Below, piece by piece: positions 1-9,834 of a stretch of DNA of 38,170 nt; within the stretch, counting starts at the first letter, position 1; every line of letters begins with the position of its first letter. The notes below the pieces were generated by a model. The model was not told the DNA's origin, did no database searches, and worked only from the letters and a program-made list of their open reading frames with translations. Source of the DNA: Rhodoferax sp. (GTDB taxonomy: Bacteria; Pseudomonadota; Gammaproteobacteria; Burkholderiales; Burkholderiaceae_C); assembly GCA_030645355.1 (NCBI GenBank), contig JAUSNJ010000126.1, forward strand, positions 1 to 38,170, written 5' to 3'. Both the position numbers and the translations under genes were made by a program.

Positions 1-1
1 G

Positions 2-1150
<1,149 letters not shown>

Positions 1151-1212
1151 TTGAAGGTATTCAGGGCGGCATCGCATTGCATGCAGCCGTCCTTGCCAGA
1201 CTCGATCTGGCA

Positions 1213-1406
1213 CCGCAGCGGGAGAGCTTGGCACCCTGAAAAGTGCCAGCGCCGAAGGAGCAACCACCCCGGAAACTCTCAGGCAAAAGGACCGCTGCGG
1301 TCATCAGCACTCTGAAGAGCTGCCGGGAATTTGTCACCCGGCACACCGCAGGAGCAAGCGTGCCACCCACAAGGCAGCACGCGAATCTCTCAGGTCGCAA
1401 ACAGAG
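1213..1406 (+). promoter_or_regulatory. Tandem glycine riboswitch (two aptamers)
   Basis: The leader of dadA-sdaA holds two glycine aptamers in series. Aptamer I spans about 1213-1300. Its closing stem P1 is a perfect 9-bp pair, CCGCAGCGG (1213-1221) with CCGCTGCGG (1292-1300). Inside are the hallmark segments GGAGAG, GCCGAAGGAGCAA, GGAAACTCTCAGGCAAAAGGA. Aptamer II spans about 1310-1406 and is closed by CTCTG (1310-1314) with CAGAG (1402-1406); it contains CACACCGCAGGAGCAA and AATCTCTCAGGTCGCAAACAGA. A small hairpin, GCCAGA/TCTGGC with a CTCGA loop (1195-1211), precedes aptamer I. The expression platform follows at 1408. The motif match and the tandem arrangement are visible directly; glycine as ligand is known for the family; whether binding turns the genes on or off here is inferred. 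Confidence 0.93.
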
Positions 1407-1407
1407 G

Positions 1408-1454
1408 GGGTCATCTGGCGCACATGGTGTGCGCCGGATGACCCTTCTGTGTTT
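1408..1454 (+). terminator. Expression-platform hairpin of the glycine riboswitch (putative conditional terminator)
   Basis: A very stable hairpin begins right after P1 of aptamer II. The arms are GGGTCATC-T-GGCGCACA (1408-1424) and TGTGCGCC-G-GATGACCC (1428-1444), which is 17 pairs including one U-G, with a TGG loop. It is followed by TTCTGTGTTT, a weak U-tract, so intrinsic termination is likely but not certain. The seven bases GGTCATC in its 5' arm also occur at 1299-1305 between the two aptamers, so its 3' arm has a second possible partner. Confidence 0.75.
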
Positions 1455-1484
1455 CCGACAGCGTCTGAAAGAAGAGTGCTCACC

Positions 1485-2840
1485 ATGAAAAACCTGCAAC
1501 AACACATCGCCATCATCGGCGGCGGCATCACCGGCGTCACCAGTGCCTACACCCTGGCCAAGGCCGGCTACCGTGTCACCCTGATCGAAAAGAACCGCTA
1601 TGCCGGTATGGAAACGTCGTACGCTAATGGCGGTCAATTGTCGGCGTCGAATGCCGAGGTCTGGACCCACCCCAGCACCCTCATCAAGGGCCTGAAGTGG
1701 ATGTTCACCAAGGACGCGCCCTTGCTGATGAGCCCTACGCCCACCTGGCACAAGCTGAGCTGGATGGCCGAGTTTGTGGCGGCTATTCCCCGTTACCGCG
1801 ACAACACCATTGCCACGACGCGCCTGGCCATTGCCGCGCGCCAGCATTTGTTCAGCTGGGCCGAGGCCGAAGGCATTGATTTCAACCACGCGCGCAAAGG
1901 CATCCTGCACATCTACCGCACCAAGGCCGGTTTTGAACACGCCGGCACAGTGTCCAAACTGCTGGCCGCAGGCGGCCTGGAGCGCCGCGCCGTCACGCCG
2001 GAAGAAATGCGCGCCATCGAGCCGACGCTGCAGGGCAACTACTACGGTGGCTACTTCACCGAAAGCGACTCCACCGGCGACATCCACAAGTTCACACACG
2101 GCCTGTCGCTCGCCTGCGAGCGCCTGGGTGTGCGCACGCTGTATGGTCGCGACGTGGTGCGCACCAGCGCCAACGGCCAGACGGCGACGATTCACATGCG
2201 CAACGACCACGGCGGCGACGAAACCCTGGTCTGCGACGCGCTGGTCGTTTGCGCCGGTGTGCACGGCCGTGCACTGGCCGCACAACTGGGTGACCGTCTC
2301 AATATCTACCCGGTCAAGGGTTACTCCATCACTGTGGACCTAAGCGACACCGCCAGTCAGCAGGCAGCACCCACGGTCAGCCTGCTGGACGACGAGACCA
2401 AACTGGTCACCAGCCGCTTAGGACAAGACCGCTTCCGCGTGGCCGGCACGGCAGAGTTCAACGGCATCAACCGCGACATCCGTGCCGAGCGCATTCGCCC
2501 GCTGATCAACTGGGTCAACCAGTGCTTCCCAGGCGTCAACACCCGCCGCGTCGAGCCCTGGGCCGGTCTGCGGCCCATGCTGCCGAATATGTTGCCGCGT
2601 GTGGGACCGGGCCGCCAGGCCAATGTGTTCTACAACACCGGCCACGGCCACCTGGGCTGGACGCTGTCCGCCATTACAGCCCACCAACTGGCAGGGCATG
2701 TGCAAGCACACTTTGCACCCAAGGCCAATTCATTCACACTACCCAAAATTGGAGTAACTATGAACCCCCAAGCTCACATTCGTTCGCTGCCCCCCAAGGG
2801 GGCGCATGCCTCCCTAGAGGCGGCTCGTCGGGAGGCATGA
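1485..2840 (+). CDS. dadA: D-amino acid dehydrogenase-type FAD oxidoreductase (DadA family) with repeat-derived C-terminal tail
   Basis: This FAD-dependent DAO-fold enzyme deaminates D-amino acids (or possibly glycine) to 2-oxo acids and passes electrons to the respiratory chain. The dinucleotide-binding motif [10 protein letters not shown] is at residues 8-17, followed by [14 protein letters not shown]. The C-terminal block GHGHLGWT is typical of DadA. I chose the ATG at 1485 because GAAAGAAGAG lies 8-10 bases upstream and the Rossmann motif starts at once; an in-frame GTG at 1449 would put the start inside the riboswitch platform. The product is 451 aa. The last 26 residues (from Met426, base 2760) are encoded by a GC-rich palindromic repeat and are not typical of the family. 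The stop lies one base before the sdaA start. Control by the glycine riboswitch hints that glycine could be a substrate or signal; the true substrate is unknown. Confidence 0.88.
   Translation: MKNLQQHIAIIGGGITGVTSAYTLAKAGYRVTLIEKNRYAGMETSYANGGQLSASNAEVWTHPSTLIKGLKWMFTKDAPLLMSPTPTWHKLSWMAEFVAAIPRYRDNTIATTRLAIAARQHLFSWAEAEGIDFNHARKGILHIYRTKAGFEHAGTVSKLLAAGGLERRAVTPEEMRAIEPTLQGNYYGGYFTESDSTGDIHKFTHGLSLACERLGVRTLYGRDVVRTSANGQTATIHMRNDHGGDETLVCDALVVCAGVHGRALAAQLGDRLNIYPVKGYSITVDLSDTASQQAAPTVSLLDDETKLVTSRLGQDRFRVAGTAEFNGINRDIRAERIRPLINWVNQCFPGVNTRRVEPWAGLRPMLPNMLPRVGPGRQANVFYNTGHGHLGWTLSAITAHQLAGHVQAHFAPKANSFTLPKIGVTMNPQAHIRSLPPKGAHASLEAARREA
2774..2840 (+). repeat. GC-rich double-hairpin repeat at the dadA-sdaA junction
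   Basis: Two hairpins lie back to back. The first is GCCCCC/GGGGGC with a CAA loop (2789-2803). The second has perfect 10-bp arms CATGCCTCCC (2805-2814) and GGGAGGCATG (2830-2839). The element encodes the last residues of DadA, supplies its stop codon (2838-2840) and contains the GGGAGG that serves as ribosome binding site for sdaA. It resembles an intergenic repeat (CCCCCAAGGGGG type) that I recall as frequent in Comamonadaceae genomes. No second copy was seen in this window. Confidence 0.7.
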
Positions 2841-2841
2841 G

Positions 2842-4230
<1,389 letters not shown>

Positions 4231-4234
4231 TTTT

Positions 4235-4257
4235 AAAACCCCGTTTTGGGGTTTTTA
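4235..4257 (+). terminator. Rho-independent terminator after sdaA
   Basis: The arms AAAACCCC (4235-4242) and GGGGTTTT (4248-4255) form an 8-bp stem with a GTTTT loop, running into TTTTT. It starts four bases after the sdaA stop codon and closes the riboswitch-controlled dadA-sdaA unit. Confidence 0.93.
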
Positions 4258-4274
4258 AGAATTCTTCACGAACA

Positions 4275-4328
4275 AATCAGCCTGTGGCCCTCGTGAAATA
4301 TACCTGTACCGCTACTAATTTTGTAGCA
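4275..4328 (-). repeat. 54-nt dispersed repeat, copy A
   Basis: Read on the minus strand, this copy starts TGCTACAAAATTAGTAGC and ends with CACGAGGGCCACAGGCTGATT (split here: CACGAGGGCC then ACAGGCTGATT). It aligns without gaps over 54 nt with copies at 9760-9813, 28997-29050 and 32598-32651. The 5' part forms a GCTAC/GTAGC stem. It lies 17 bases beyond the stop codon of the minus-strand thioesterase gene, in the same orientation as that gene. Confidence 0.75.
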
Positions 4329-4345
4329 TACAGAACGCCGTTGCA

Positions 4346-4858
4346 TCACTTCAAGCCCAACGGATCGCTGGCTTTGCCATCCCCAATCAACGGACCCAGC
4401 TTGAAGATGCCGCTGACCCGCAGCACCGGTTGACCGTCCGCGCTGACCAGGCCCTGACCAAACAGCATGTTGCGGGTGGTTTTGAGCACATCGGCCTCTC
4501 CCTGCACCCACGCACCCAGCGGTGACGACCCCATGTAGTCCACCTGCAGGCTGATGGTGGGCAGGAAGCGGCGTTCCATCGTGTGCTGGTACATGGCAGC
4601 CACGGGGATCAGCATGTCGGCAAAGGCCGCCATCATGCCGCCGTGGCAAATCTTCAGCGGGTTGGTATGGCGCTCCTCCACCCGAAAGCCCAGCAACAGG
4701 CGGGCGCCATCCCATTTGCCATACAGCGGCCCGTTGTGCGTGATGAATGGGCCGCCCACTTTGACGGCACGAAATCCGTCGGGGATATCAAGCGCCGTCT
4801 GGGGCGACACGTCGTCAAAGGCTAGCGGTGCGGTGTTGGGAGCAGATGGCAGTGTCAT
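4346..4858 (-). CDS. PaaI-family hotdog thioesterase
   Basis: This is a small cytoplasmic acyl-CoA thioesterase of the PaaI/YbgC type; its substrate is unknown. The 170-residue product has the hotdog-helix signature ICHGGMMAAFADML, where the HGG segment and the acidic residue shape the active site, followed by strand segments LPTISLQVDYM and GEADVLKTTRNMLFGQG. I prefer the ATG at 4858 because the conserved fold starts soon after it. The frame is open upstream to a GTG at 4930, which would add a 24-residue, weakly hydrophobic N-terminus; neither start has a convincing ribosome binding site. The gene is isolated, convergent with sdaA and divergent from dsbD. Copy A of the 54-nt repeat follows it. 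Confidence 0.85.
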   Translation of the reverse strand: MTLPSAPNTAPLAFDDVSPQTALDIPDGFRAVKVGGPFITHNGPLYGKWDGARLLLGFRVEERHTNPLKICHGGMMAAFADMLIPVAAMYQHTMERRFLPTISLQVDYMGSSPLGAWVQGEADVLKTTRNMLFGQGLVSADGQPVLRVSGIFKLGPLIGDGKASDPLGLK

Positions 4859-5000
4859 GGAGAACCATGCTACTGCTGCTGCAAGGCCAGAGGCTGCGGA
4901 AAGTCGCTTGCGAGACAAACGCAAAGCCACGCCAAGGCGCCGAGCCCAACAAGTCGTAACGATTTCAAGCGCCCATCCTCAACCCTTAAGAATTTTTTAA

Positions 5001-5013
5001 GGGAATATTTCCC
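5001..5013 (+). promoter_or_regulatory. Palindrome upstream of dsbD (candidate operator, copy 1)
   Basis: GGGAATATTTCCC lies 44 bases before the dsbD start codon. It overlaps another inverted repeat with arms CCCTTAA (4983-4989) and TTAAGGG (4997-5003). A -10-like TATGCT follows at 5018-5023. Near-identical 13-mers occur at 11971 and 12032, in the divergent region between DUF6502 and the cytochrome gene. The regulator is unknown. Confidence 0.5.
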
Positions 5014-5057
5014 GATTTATGCTACATTCCAATCGTCGTTTTTAGCGGAGATGTCAC

Positions 5058-6860
5058 ATGCGCAGTTGGATAAGGGTTTCATTCGGGCACTGGCTGGCAT
5101 GCCTGATTGCAGCATTGGGGTGCTGGCCCATCGCCGCTTCGGCCGATGACTTTTTGCCGCCAGAACAGGCATTCGCTTTCTCAACGCAGACAGTGGACGC
5201 CAAGACCGTCCGGCTGCACTGGGACATCGCTCCCGGCTACCACCTGTACCGCGACCGAATCACGGTGCAGACCGATGCAACCGGCGTGCAGTGGTCCGCG
5301 CTGGCCCTGCCGCCGGCCAAAGAGACGTTCGATACCAACTTCAACAAGACCATGGCGGTGTATGAACACGCGCTGGACATTGACGTGCACCTGACCCAGG
5401 GCAGCTCCACCAACCCGCTGACCGTATCCTGGCAGGGCTGCGCCGATGCGGGGCTGTGCTACCCGCCCGATTCGGCGACCCTGAACGCGCCTGCCGCATC
5501 TGCATCCAATCCACCGGCAGCCCTCGTGGAACCTCCACAGAACGCTACGGATTCAATAGCATCCACGCTGGCATCGGGCAGCCTGTTGCGCACCCTGGGC
5601 GTGTTTGGACTGGCTGGTTTGCTGCTGGCCTTTACGCCCTGCGTGCTGCCCATGGTGCCCATCCTCTCCTCGCTGATTGCCGGGCAATCGGGCGTGGTTA
5701 GCCGCGGCAAGGGCTTTAGCCTGGCACTGGCCTATTCGCTGGGCATGGCCCTGGTCTATGCCGGTTTTGGCGTCGCCGCCGGGCTGGCCGGAGAAGGCCT
5801 GGCCGCCGCGCTGCAAAACCCCTGGGTGCTAGGCGGATTCGCGCTGATGCTGTCGGCCATGGCCCTGTCCATGTTTGGTTTTTATGACCTGCAAATGCCC
5901 AGCGCCATCCAGAGCCGCGCCACCGAATGGTCGAACCGCTTCAAGGGCGGATCGTATGCCGGCGTGTTTCTGATGGGAGGCGTCTCCGCCCTGGTGGTCG
6001 GACCCTGCGTGGCCGCGCCACTGGCCGGCGCGCTGGTCTACATCCGCCAGACCCGGGACGTGGTGCTGGGCGGCCTGGCGCTGTTTGCGATGGCCCTGGG
6101 CATGAGCGTGCCCCTGTTGCTGGTGGGGCTGTCGGCCGGCAGCCTGCTGCCCCGCGCCGGTGCCTGGATGGAGCGCGTCAAGCAGGTGTTCGGCATGATG
6201 CTGCTGGGGGTTGCCATCTGGATGGTGTCACCCGTTCTGCCCGCCGCGGTGCACATGCTGGCGTGGGCCATCTGGTTGCTGACCGGCGCCGCATTGCTGG
6301 GTGTCTTTGGCCCGGCTACGCCCCAGCATGCGCGCACCCCGGTGGCCGCGCGGGCCAGCGGCGCGGCGCTGGCCACGCTGTCCCTGGTGCTGCTGGTGGG
6401 TGCGTCGTCGGGCGGCCAATCAGTGTTGCAACCCCTGGGCCACCTGCATGCGGCACAGGCTGCGGGCAGCACCAGTGCGTCCACCCCTGCCGGTCTGAAG
6501 TTCGAGCGGGTACACAGCGTGCAGGCACTGGACACGGCTCTGGCCCAGGCGCAGCAAAAGGGCCAGACCGTGATGCTGGACTTTTATGCCGACTGGTGCG
6601 TGGCCTGCAAGGAGCTGGAGACCTTCACCTTCAGCCATCCGGACGTGCAAAAGCGCCTCGGCCCGGTGTTGCTGCTGCAGGCCGACGTCACCGCCAACAG
6701 CCCGGCCGACAAGGCCTTGCTCAAGCGCTTCAGCCTGTTTGGCCCACCCGGCATGGTGTTCTTTGACGGCGCGGCCGCCAACCGCGTCGTGCACAAGGTG
6801 GTGGGCTACCAAAACGCCAGTGACTTCCTGACATCCCTGAACCACGTTGCCATTCGCTAG
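5058..6860 (+). CDS. dsbD: Thiol:disulfide interchange protein DsbD
   Basis: DsbD carries reducing equivalents from cytoplasmic thioredoxin across the inner membrane to periplasmic thiol proteins. The 600-aa product has all three parts: a signal peptide (about 1-29, ending AASA) and alpha domain with C128 and C134 (QGCADAGLCYPP); a polytopic beta domain from about 175 with C195 (FTPCVLPMVPI) and C317 (GPCVAAPLAG); and a C-terminal thioredoxin gamma domain with C514/C517 (DWCVAC). The start has GCGGAG 8-9 bases upstream. A thioredoxin-like gene begins 32 bases downstream and further envelope genes follow, so dsbD probably heads a five-gene operon and feeds electrons to its products. Part of the alpha-beta linker (5541-5565) resembles the first half of the 54-nt repeat. 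Confidence 0.96.
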   Translation: MRSWIRVSFGHWLACLIAALGCWPIAASADDFLPPEQAFAFSTQTVDAKTVRLHWDIAPGYHLYRDRITVQTDATGVQWSALALPPAKETFDTNFNKTMAVYEHALDIDVHLTQGSSTNPLTVSWQGCADAGLCYPPDSATLNAPAASASNPPAALVEPPQNATDSIASTLASGSLLRTLGVFGLAGLLLAFTPCVLPMVPILSSLIAGQSGVVSRGKGFSLALAYSLGMALVYAGFGVAAGLAGEGLAAALQNPWVLGGFALMLSAMALSMFGFYDLQMPSAIQSRATEWSNRFKGGSYAGVFLMGGVSALVVGPCVAAPLAGALVYIRQTRDVVLGGLALFAMALGMSVPLLLVGLSAGSLLPRAGAWMERVKQVFGMMLLGVAIWMVSPVLPAAVHMLAWAIWLLTGAALLGVFGPATPQHARTPVAARASGAALATLSLVLLVGASSGGQSVLQPLGHLHAAQAAGSTSASTPAGLKFERVHSVQALDTALAQAQQKGQTVMLDFYADWCVACKELETFTFSHPDVQKRLGPVLLLQADVTANSPADKALLKRFSLFGPPGMVFFDGAAANRVVHKVVGYQNASDFLTSLNHVAIR

Positions 6861-6892
6861 AAATCACCCCTTTCTTTTAACCGGACCTCGCC

Positions 6893-7393
6893 ATGAAACA
6901 CCTCTACCGCAAAACACTCCCCCTACTCCTGTCCACCTGCCTGTGCAGTTCCGCAATGGCCATGGAAGTCGGCCAGATGGCTCCCGACTTTCAGCTGCCC
7001 GGGCGGGCCAACGCCGTGAAGCTGAGCGATTACAAGGGCAAGACCGTATACCTGGACTTTTGGGCTTCGTGGTGCGGCCCGTGCAAGCAGTCTTTCCCAT
7101 GGATGAACGACATGCAGTCGCGCTATGGCGCCAAGGGCCTGCGCGTGGTGGGCATCAACCTGGACCAGAAGAGTGACGACGCCCGCGACTTTCTGAAGGA
7201 AACCACGGCCAGCTTCGACGTGGCGTTTGACCAGAGCGGCAAGACCCCCAAGTCATTTGCCATCAAGGGCATGCCCACCTCGGTGCTGATCGGCCCCGAC
7301 GGCCGGGTGATCAGCATGCACAGCGGCTTCAAGCCCGAACACAAAACCGAGCTTGAGCAGCAGATCAAGCAAGCACTTCACCTCAAAGACTAA
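6893..7393 (+). CDS. TlpA/ResA-like periplasmic thioredoxin
   Basis: This exported thiol-disulfide oxidoreductase has 166 aa. A signal peptide (about residues 1-23, ending SSAMA) is followed by the redoxin domain: VGQMAPDFQLPG, KGKTVYLDFWASWCGPCK with redox cysteines C61 and C64, and the cis-proline region KGMPTSVLIGPDG. Such proteins reduce specific periplasmic disulfides and take electrons from DsbD or CcdA. The gene lies 32 bases after dsbD and 16 bases before the DUF4266 lipoprotein gene, so DsbD is the likely donor. The likely client is the cysteine-tailed DUF4266 product or the barrel; that is inference from gene order. Confidence 0.92.
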   Translation: MKHLYRKTLPLLLSTCLCSSAMAMEVGQMAPDFQLPGRANAVKLSDYKGKTVYLDFWASWCGPCKQSFPWMNDMQSRYGAKGLRVVGINLDQKSDDARDFLKETTASFDVAFDQSGKTPKSFAIKGMPTSVLIGPDGRVISMHSGFKPEHKTELEQQIKQALHLKD

Positions 7394-7409
7394 GCACGAA
7401 GGAAGCACG

Positions 7410-7637
7410 ATGAAAAGAACCATTCTGGGCCTAATGGCCATCACTTCGCTGGCCTGGCTGGGCGGCTGCAGCAGCGTCGGCCAGGTCAACGCCTGGGAAA
7501 AAGGCAACCTGGCCAAACCCGGCATGACGTTTGAGTCCGACCCGCTGGACCAGCGCTTCACACAACACATCTACACCAGCAAGGAAAACTCCAGCGGCGG
7601 CTACGGCGTCGGTGGTGGCGGTTGCGGTTGCAACTAA
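7410..7637 (+). CDS. DUF4266 lipoprotein with Gly-rich CGC tail
   Basis: This is a 75-aa lipoprotein. The signal peptide ends in the lipobox LGGC (lipidated C20). The mature part has the DUF4266 pattern: VNAWEKGNLAKPGM, then HIYTSKENSSGG, and a Gly-rich end GVGGGGCGCN with C72 and C74. The start ATG at 7410 has GAAGGAAG upstream; an in-frame ATG at 7353 would lie inside the previous gene. DUF4266 genes are known to me as partners of DUF3570 genes, and the same pair is seen here 12 bases apart. Its function is unknown. The two terminal cysteines are unusual in a lipoprotein this small and could be the target of the upstream thioredoxin or a metal site. Confidence 0.88.
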   Translation: MKRTILGLMAITSLAWLGGCSSVGQVNAWEKGNLAKPGMTFESDPLDQRFTQHIYTSKENSSGGYGVGGGGCGCN

Positions 7638-7649
7638 GGGATCAAGACG

Positions 7650-8846
7650 ATGAGCACACTCAACACCCCACCCACCCAGTCTGCCGGCGGCGTCCTGCTG
7701 GCCACTTTGCTATTGCCGGGCCTGGCCTCGCTGGTGGCCCTGGCCCCCACGTCCGCTGCCGCTGAAACGGCCCCTGAAAAATCCACCATTGCAGTCAAGT
7801 ACGGCAGCTACAGTGACAGCCAGCCCGGCTGGGACCGCATCACGGCCACGGCACCCCAGGTCTACGTGCAGGCACCCATTGCCGGGGATTGGTCTATCGA
7901 AGCCTCCGCCGTGGCCGACAACGTGTCCGGCGCTACGCCCTACGCACACACGCAAAGATCGGGCGCCAGCAGTGGCGGCAAGATCGGCATGAGCGACGAG
8001 CGCAAGGCCGGCGACGTCAAGATCACCCGCCACATGGCGCGCTCGGCCCTCTCCGCCAGCGTGGCCTACAGCACCGAGCACGACTACAAGTCCACGGCCG
8101 TCGGCCTGGACGCACGCTGGTCCAGCGAGGACAACAACCGCACCTGGACCTTGGGTGTGGGTGCGTCCAACGACACCATAGACAACACCGCCAGCGGCAT
8201 CAACACCGCCATCAACGAACACAAGAACACCCACGAAATCATGGGCGGCATCACGCAGGTGCTGACACCCACCGACATCGTCCAGTTCAACCTCACGCGC
8301 GGCGTGGGCAGCGGCTACTTCAACGACCCGTACAAGTCCTACGACCTGCGCCCCAACCAGCGCGACACCTGGATCGCACTGGCCCGCTGGAACCACTACC
8401 TGGAGCCCTTTGATGCATCCCTGCGCACCAGCTACCGCTACTACAGCGACACCTTTGGCGTGCAGTCGCACACCGTGGGCCTGGACTGGGTGCAGCCCGT
8501 TGGCAAGCTGACCTTCACACCGGGTTTGCGCTACTACAGCCAGACGGCGGCCGATTTCTACTTTGACCCGGTGCTGACCGCGCAGGGCCAGTACGACGCC
8601 TTGGGCACCCTGATGCGGGTCGTGGGATTGAAGGGCTACAAGTCGGCGGACCAGCGGCTGTCTGCATTTGGTGCGGTCACGCTGTCCATGAAAGTTGCCT
8701 ACGCCATCACGCCCGACACCGTGGTGGACCTCAAGGTCGAGACCTACCGGCAATCGGCCGACCTGTACCTGAGCGGCAAGGGCAGCCCGGGGCTGGACCC
8801 GTTCAATGCACAGTTCGTGCAAATCGGACTCACGCACAGGTTCTAA
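7650..8846 (+). CDS. DUF3570 outer-membrane beta-barrel with ApbE flavinylation motif
   Basis: The 398-aa product has a signal peptide (about 1-39, ending SAAA) and then alternating, aromatic-rich segments typical of an outer-membrane barrel, such as SLRTSYRYYSD, FTPGLRYYSQ and a C-terminal phenylalanine (GLTHRF). It matches my recollection of DUF3570. Residues 90-96 read DNVSGAT, the pattern D-x-x-S/T-G-A-T/S at which ApbE enzymes attach FMN through a phosphoester to the last Thr (T96, codon 7935-7937). A second SGAS follows at 104-107. The next gene is an ApbE homologue in the same frame, nine bases after this stop. Covalent flavin on the barrel is therefore a strong inference, but it has not been shown here. 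Substrate and electron partner are unknown. Confidence 0.85.
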   Translation: MSTLNTPPTQSAGGVLLATLLLPGLASLVALAPTSAAAETAPEKSTIAVKYGSYSDSQPGWDRITATAPQVYVQAPIAGDWSIEASAVADNVSGATPYAHTQRSGASSGGKIGMSDERKAGDVKITRHMARSALSASVAYSTEHDYKSTAVGLDARWSSEDNNRTWTLGVGASNDTIDNTASGINTAINEHKNTHEIMGGITQVLTPTDIVQFNLTRGVGSGYFNDPYKSYDLRPNQRDTWIALARWNHYLEPFDASLRTSYRYYSDTFGVQSHTVGLDWVQPVGKLTFTPGLRYYSQTAADFYFDPVLTAQGQYDALGTLMRVVGLKGYKSADQRLSAFGAVTLSMKVAYAITPDTVVDLKVETYRQSADLYLSGKGSPGLDPFNAQFVQIGLTHRF

Positions 8847-8855
8847 GATCCGGGG

Positions 8856-9773
8856 ATGAAACACTGGCGTTCCCTGCGGTTCGACTTCCAGGCCATGGCC
8901 TCGCCCTGCTCCATCCAGATGGATGGGCAGGACGAGCGCACCATGCGCCATGCCGCTGCCCAGGCCATCGAGGAAGTGCGGCGCGTGGAGCACAAATACT
9001 CCCGCTACCGGGACGACAGCATCATCAGCCGCATCAACCAGTCCGCTGGCGGTGCGGCCGTTGACGTGGATGCCGAGACGGCCGATTTGCTGCTGTTTGC
9101 GGATTCGCTGTGGCACTTGAGCGGCGGCTTGTTTGACATCACGTCGGGCGTGCTGCGCCGCGCCTGGGACTTTCGAGCGGCACGACTCCCCGAGCCTGCG
9201 GCGCTGCAGTCCCTGCTGACCGGTGTGGGCTGGGACAAGGTGGAGCGCACGGGCTCCACCGTGCGTCTGCTCCACGCCGGCATGGAGCTGGATTTTGGTG
9301 GCTTTGGCAAGGAATATGCCGCCGACCGTGCTGCCGCGGTGTTGCACGGCCACGGCATCGGCCACGCGCTGGTCAATCTGGGGGGCGACTTGCATGCGTT
9401 GGGCGCGCGGGCTCTGCCCGGCTTGCAGGACACGGCCTGGCAGATCGAGATCCAGCATCCGCGGCCCGATGCGGCCAGTGGCCAATCCGCACTCGCGGTG
9501 CTGGCACTGCAGCAGGGTGGATTGGCGACCAGCGGCGACTATGAGCGTTTTTTCATCCACGACGGTCGGCGCTACTGCCATGTTCTCAACCCCCGCACCG
9601 GCTGGCCGGTCACACACTGGCAATCGGTCAGCGTGCTGGCGGCCAACACCACCACCGCCGGCGCCCTCACCACCATCGCCATGCTCAAGGAGGCGGATGC
9701 GCTGGATTGGCTGGGAGCCCAGGGCGTGCGCTACCTGGCCATGCGGCACGACGGACAATTGCTACAACATTAG
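8856..9773 (+). CDS. apbE: ApbE-like FAD:protein FMN transferase, short form without signal peptide
   Basis: ApbE enzymes move FMN from FAD to a Thr/Ser of a partner protein. The 305-aa product has the family blocks ELDFGGFGKEYAADRA (144-159), VNLGGDLHALG (173-183), LATSGDYERFF (223-233) and HVLNPRTGWP (242-251). Two things are odd. The conserved domain starts almost at residue 1 (FQAMASPCSIQM) and an in-frame stop lies nine bases upstream, so there is no signal peptide. Also, the block usually written ADAL-T-A, whose Asp binds magnesium, reads AGALTTI here with G269. It is the last gene of the dsbD operon and the likely modifier of the DUF3570 barrel. The final codons and stop (from 9760) lie inside repeat copy B. 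Confidence 0.9.
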   Translation: MKHWRSLRFDFQAMASPCSIQMDGQDERTMRHAAAQAIEEVRRVEHKYSRYRDDSIISRINQSAGGAAVDVDAETADLLLFADSLWHLSGGLFDITSGVLRRAWDFRAARLPEPAALQSLLTGVGWDKVERTGSTVRLLHAGMELDFGGFGKEYAADRAAAVLHGHGIGHALVNLGGDLHALGARALPGLQDTAWQIEIQHPRPDAASGQSALAVLALQQGGLATSGDYERFFIHDGRRYCHVLNPRTGWPVTHWQSVSVLAANTTTAGALTTIAMLKEADALDWLGAQGVRYLAMRHDGQLLQH

Positions 9774-9813
9774 TAGCTACATACGTCCATTTCACGAGGG
9801 CTAGAGGCCGATT
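9760..9813 (+). repeat. 54-nt dispersed repeat, copy B
   Basis: This copy begins TGCTACAACATTAGTAGC and contains CATTTCACGAGGGCTAGAGG. It is in the same orientation as apbE, encodes the last residues LLQH approximately, and provides the TAG stop (9771-9773). The GCTAC/GTAGC stem matches copy A. It fills most of the 61-base gap between the convergent apbE and DUF5666 genes, so it could act as a 3'-end structure. Confidence 0.78.
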
Positions 9814-9834
9814 CACCCATCAGCGCCGTGCCGC

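Noticed and set aside
7710..9758. A 682-codon open frame on the minus strand across the DUF3570 and apbE genes
   Set aside because: It is opposite two well-supported genes, has low-complexity His/Gly/Val-rich content and no family motif. Long antisense frames are expected in GC-rich DNA.
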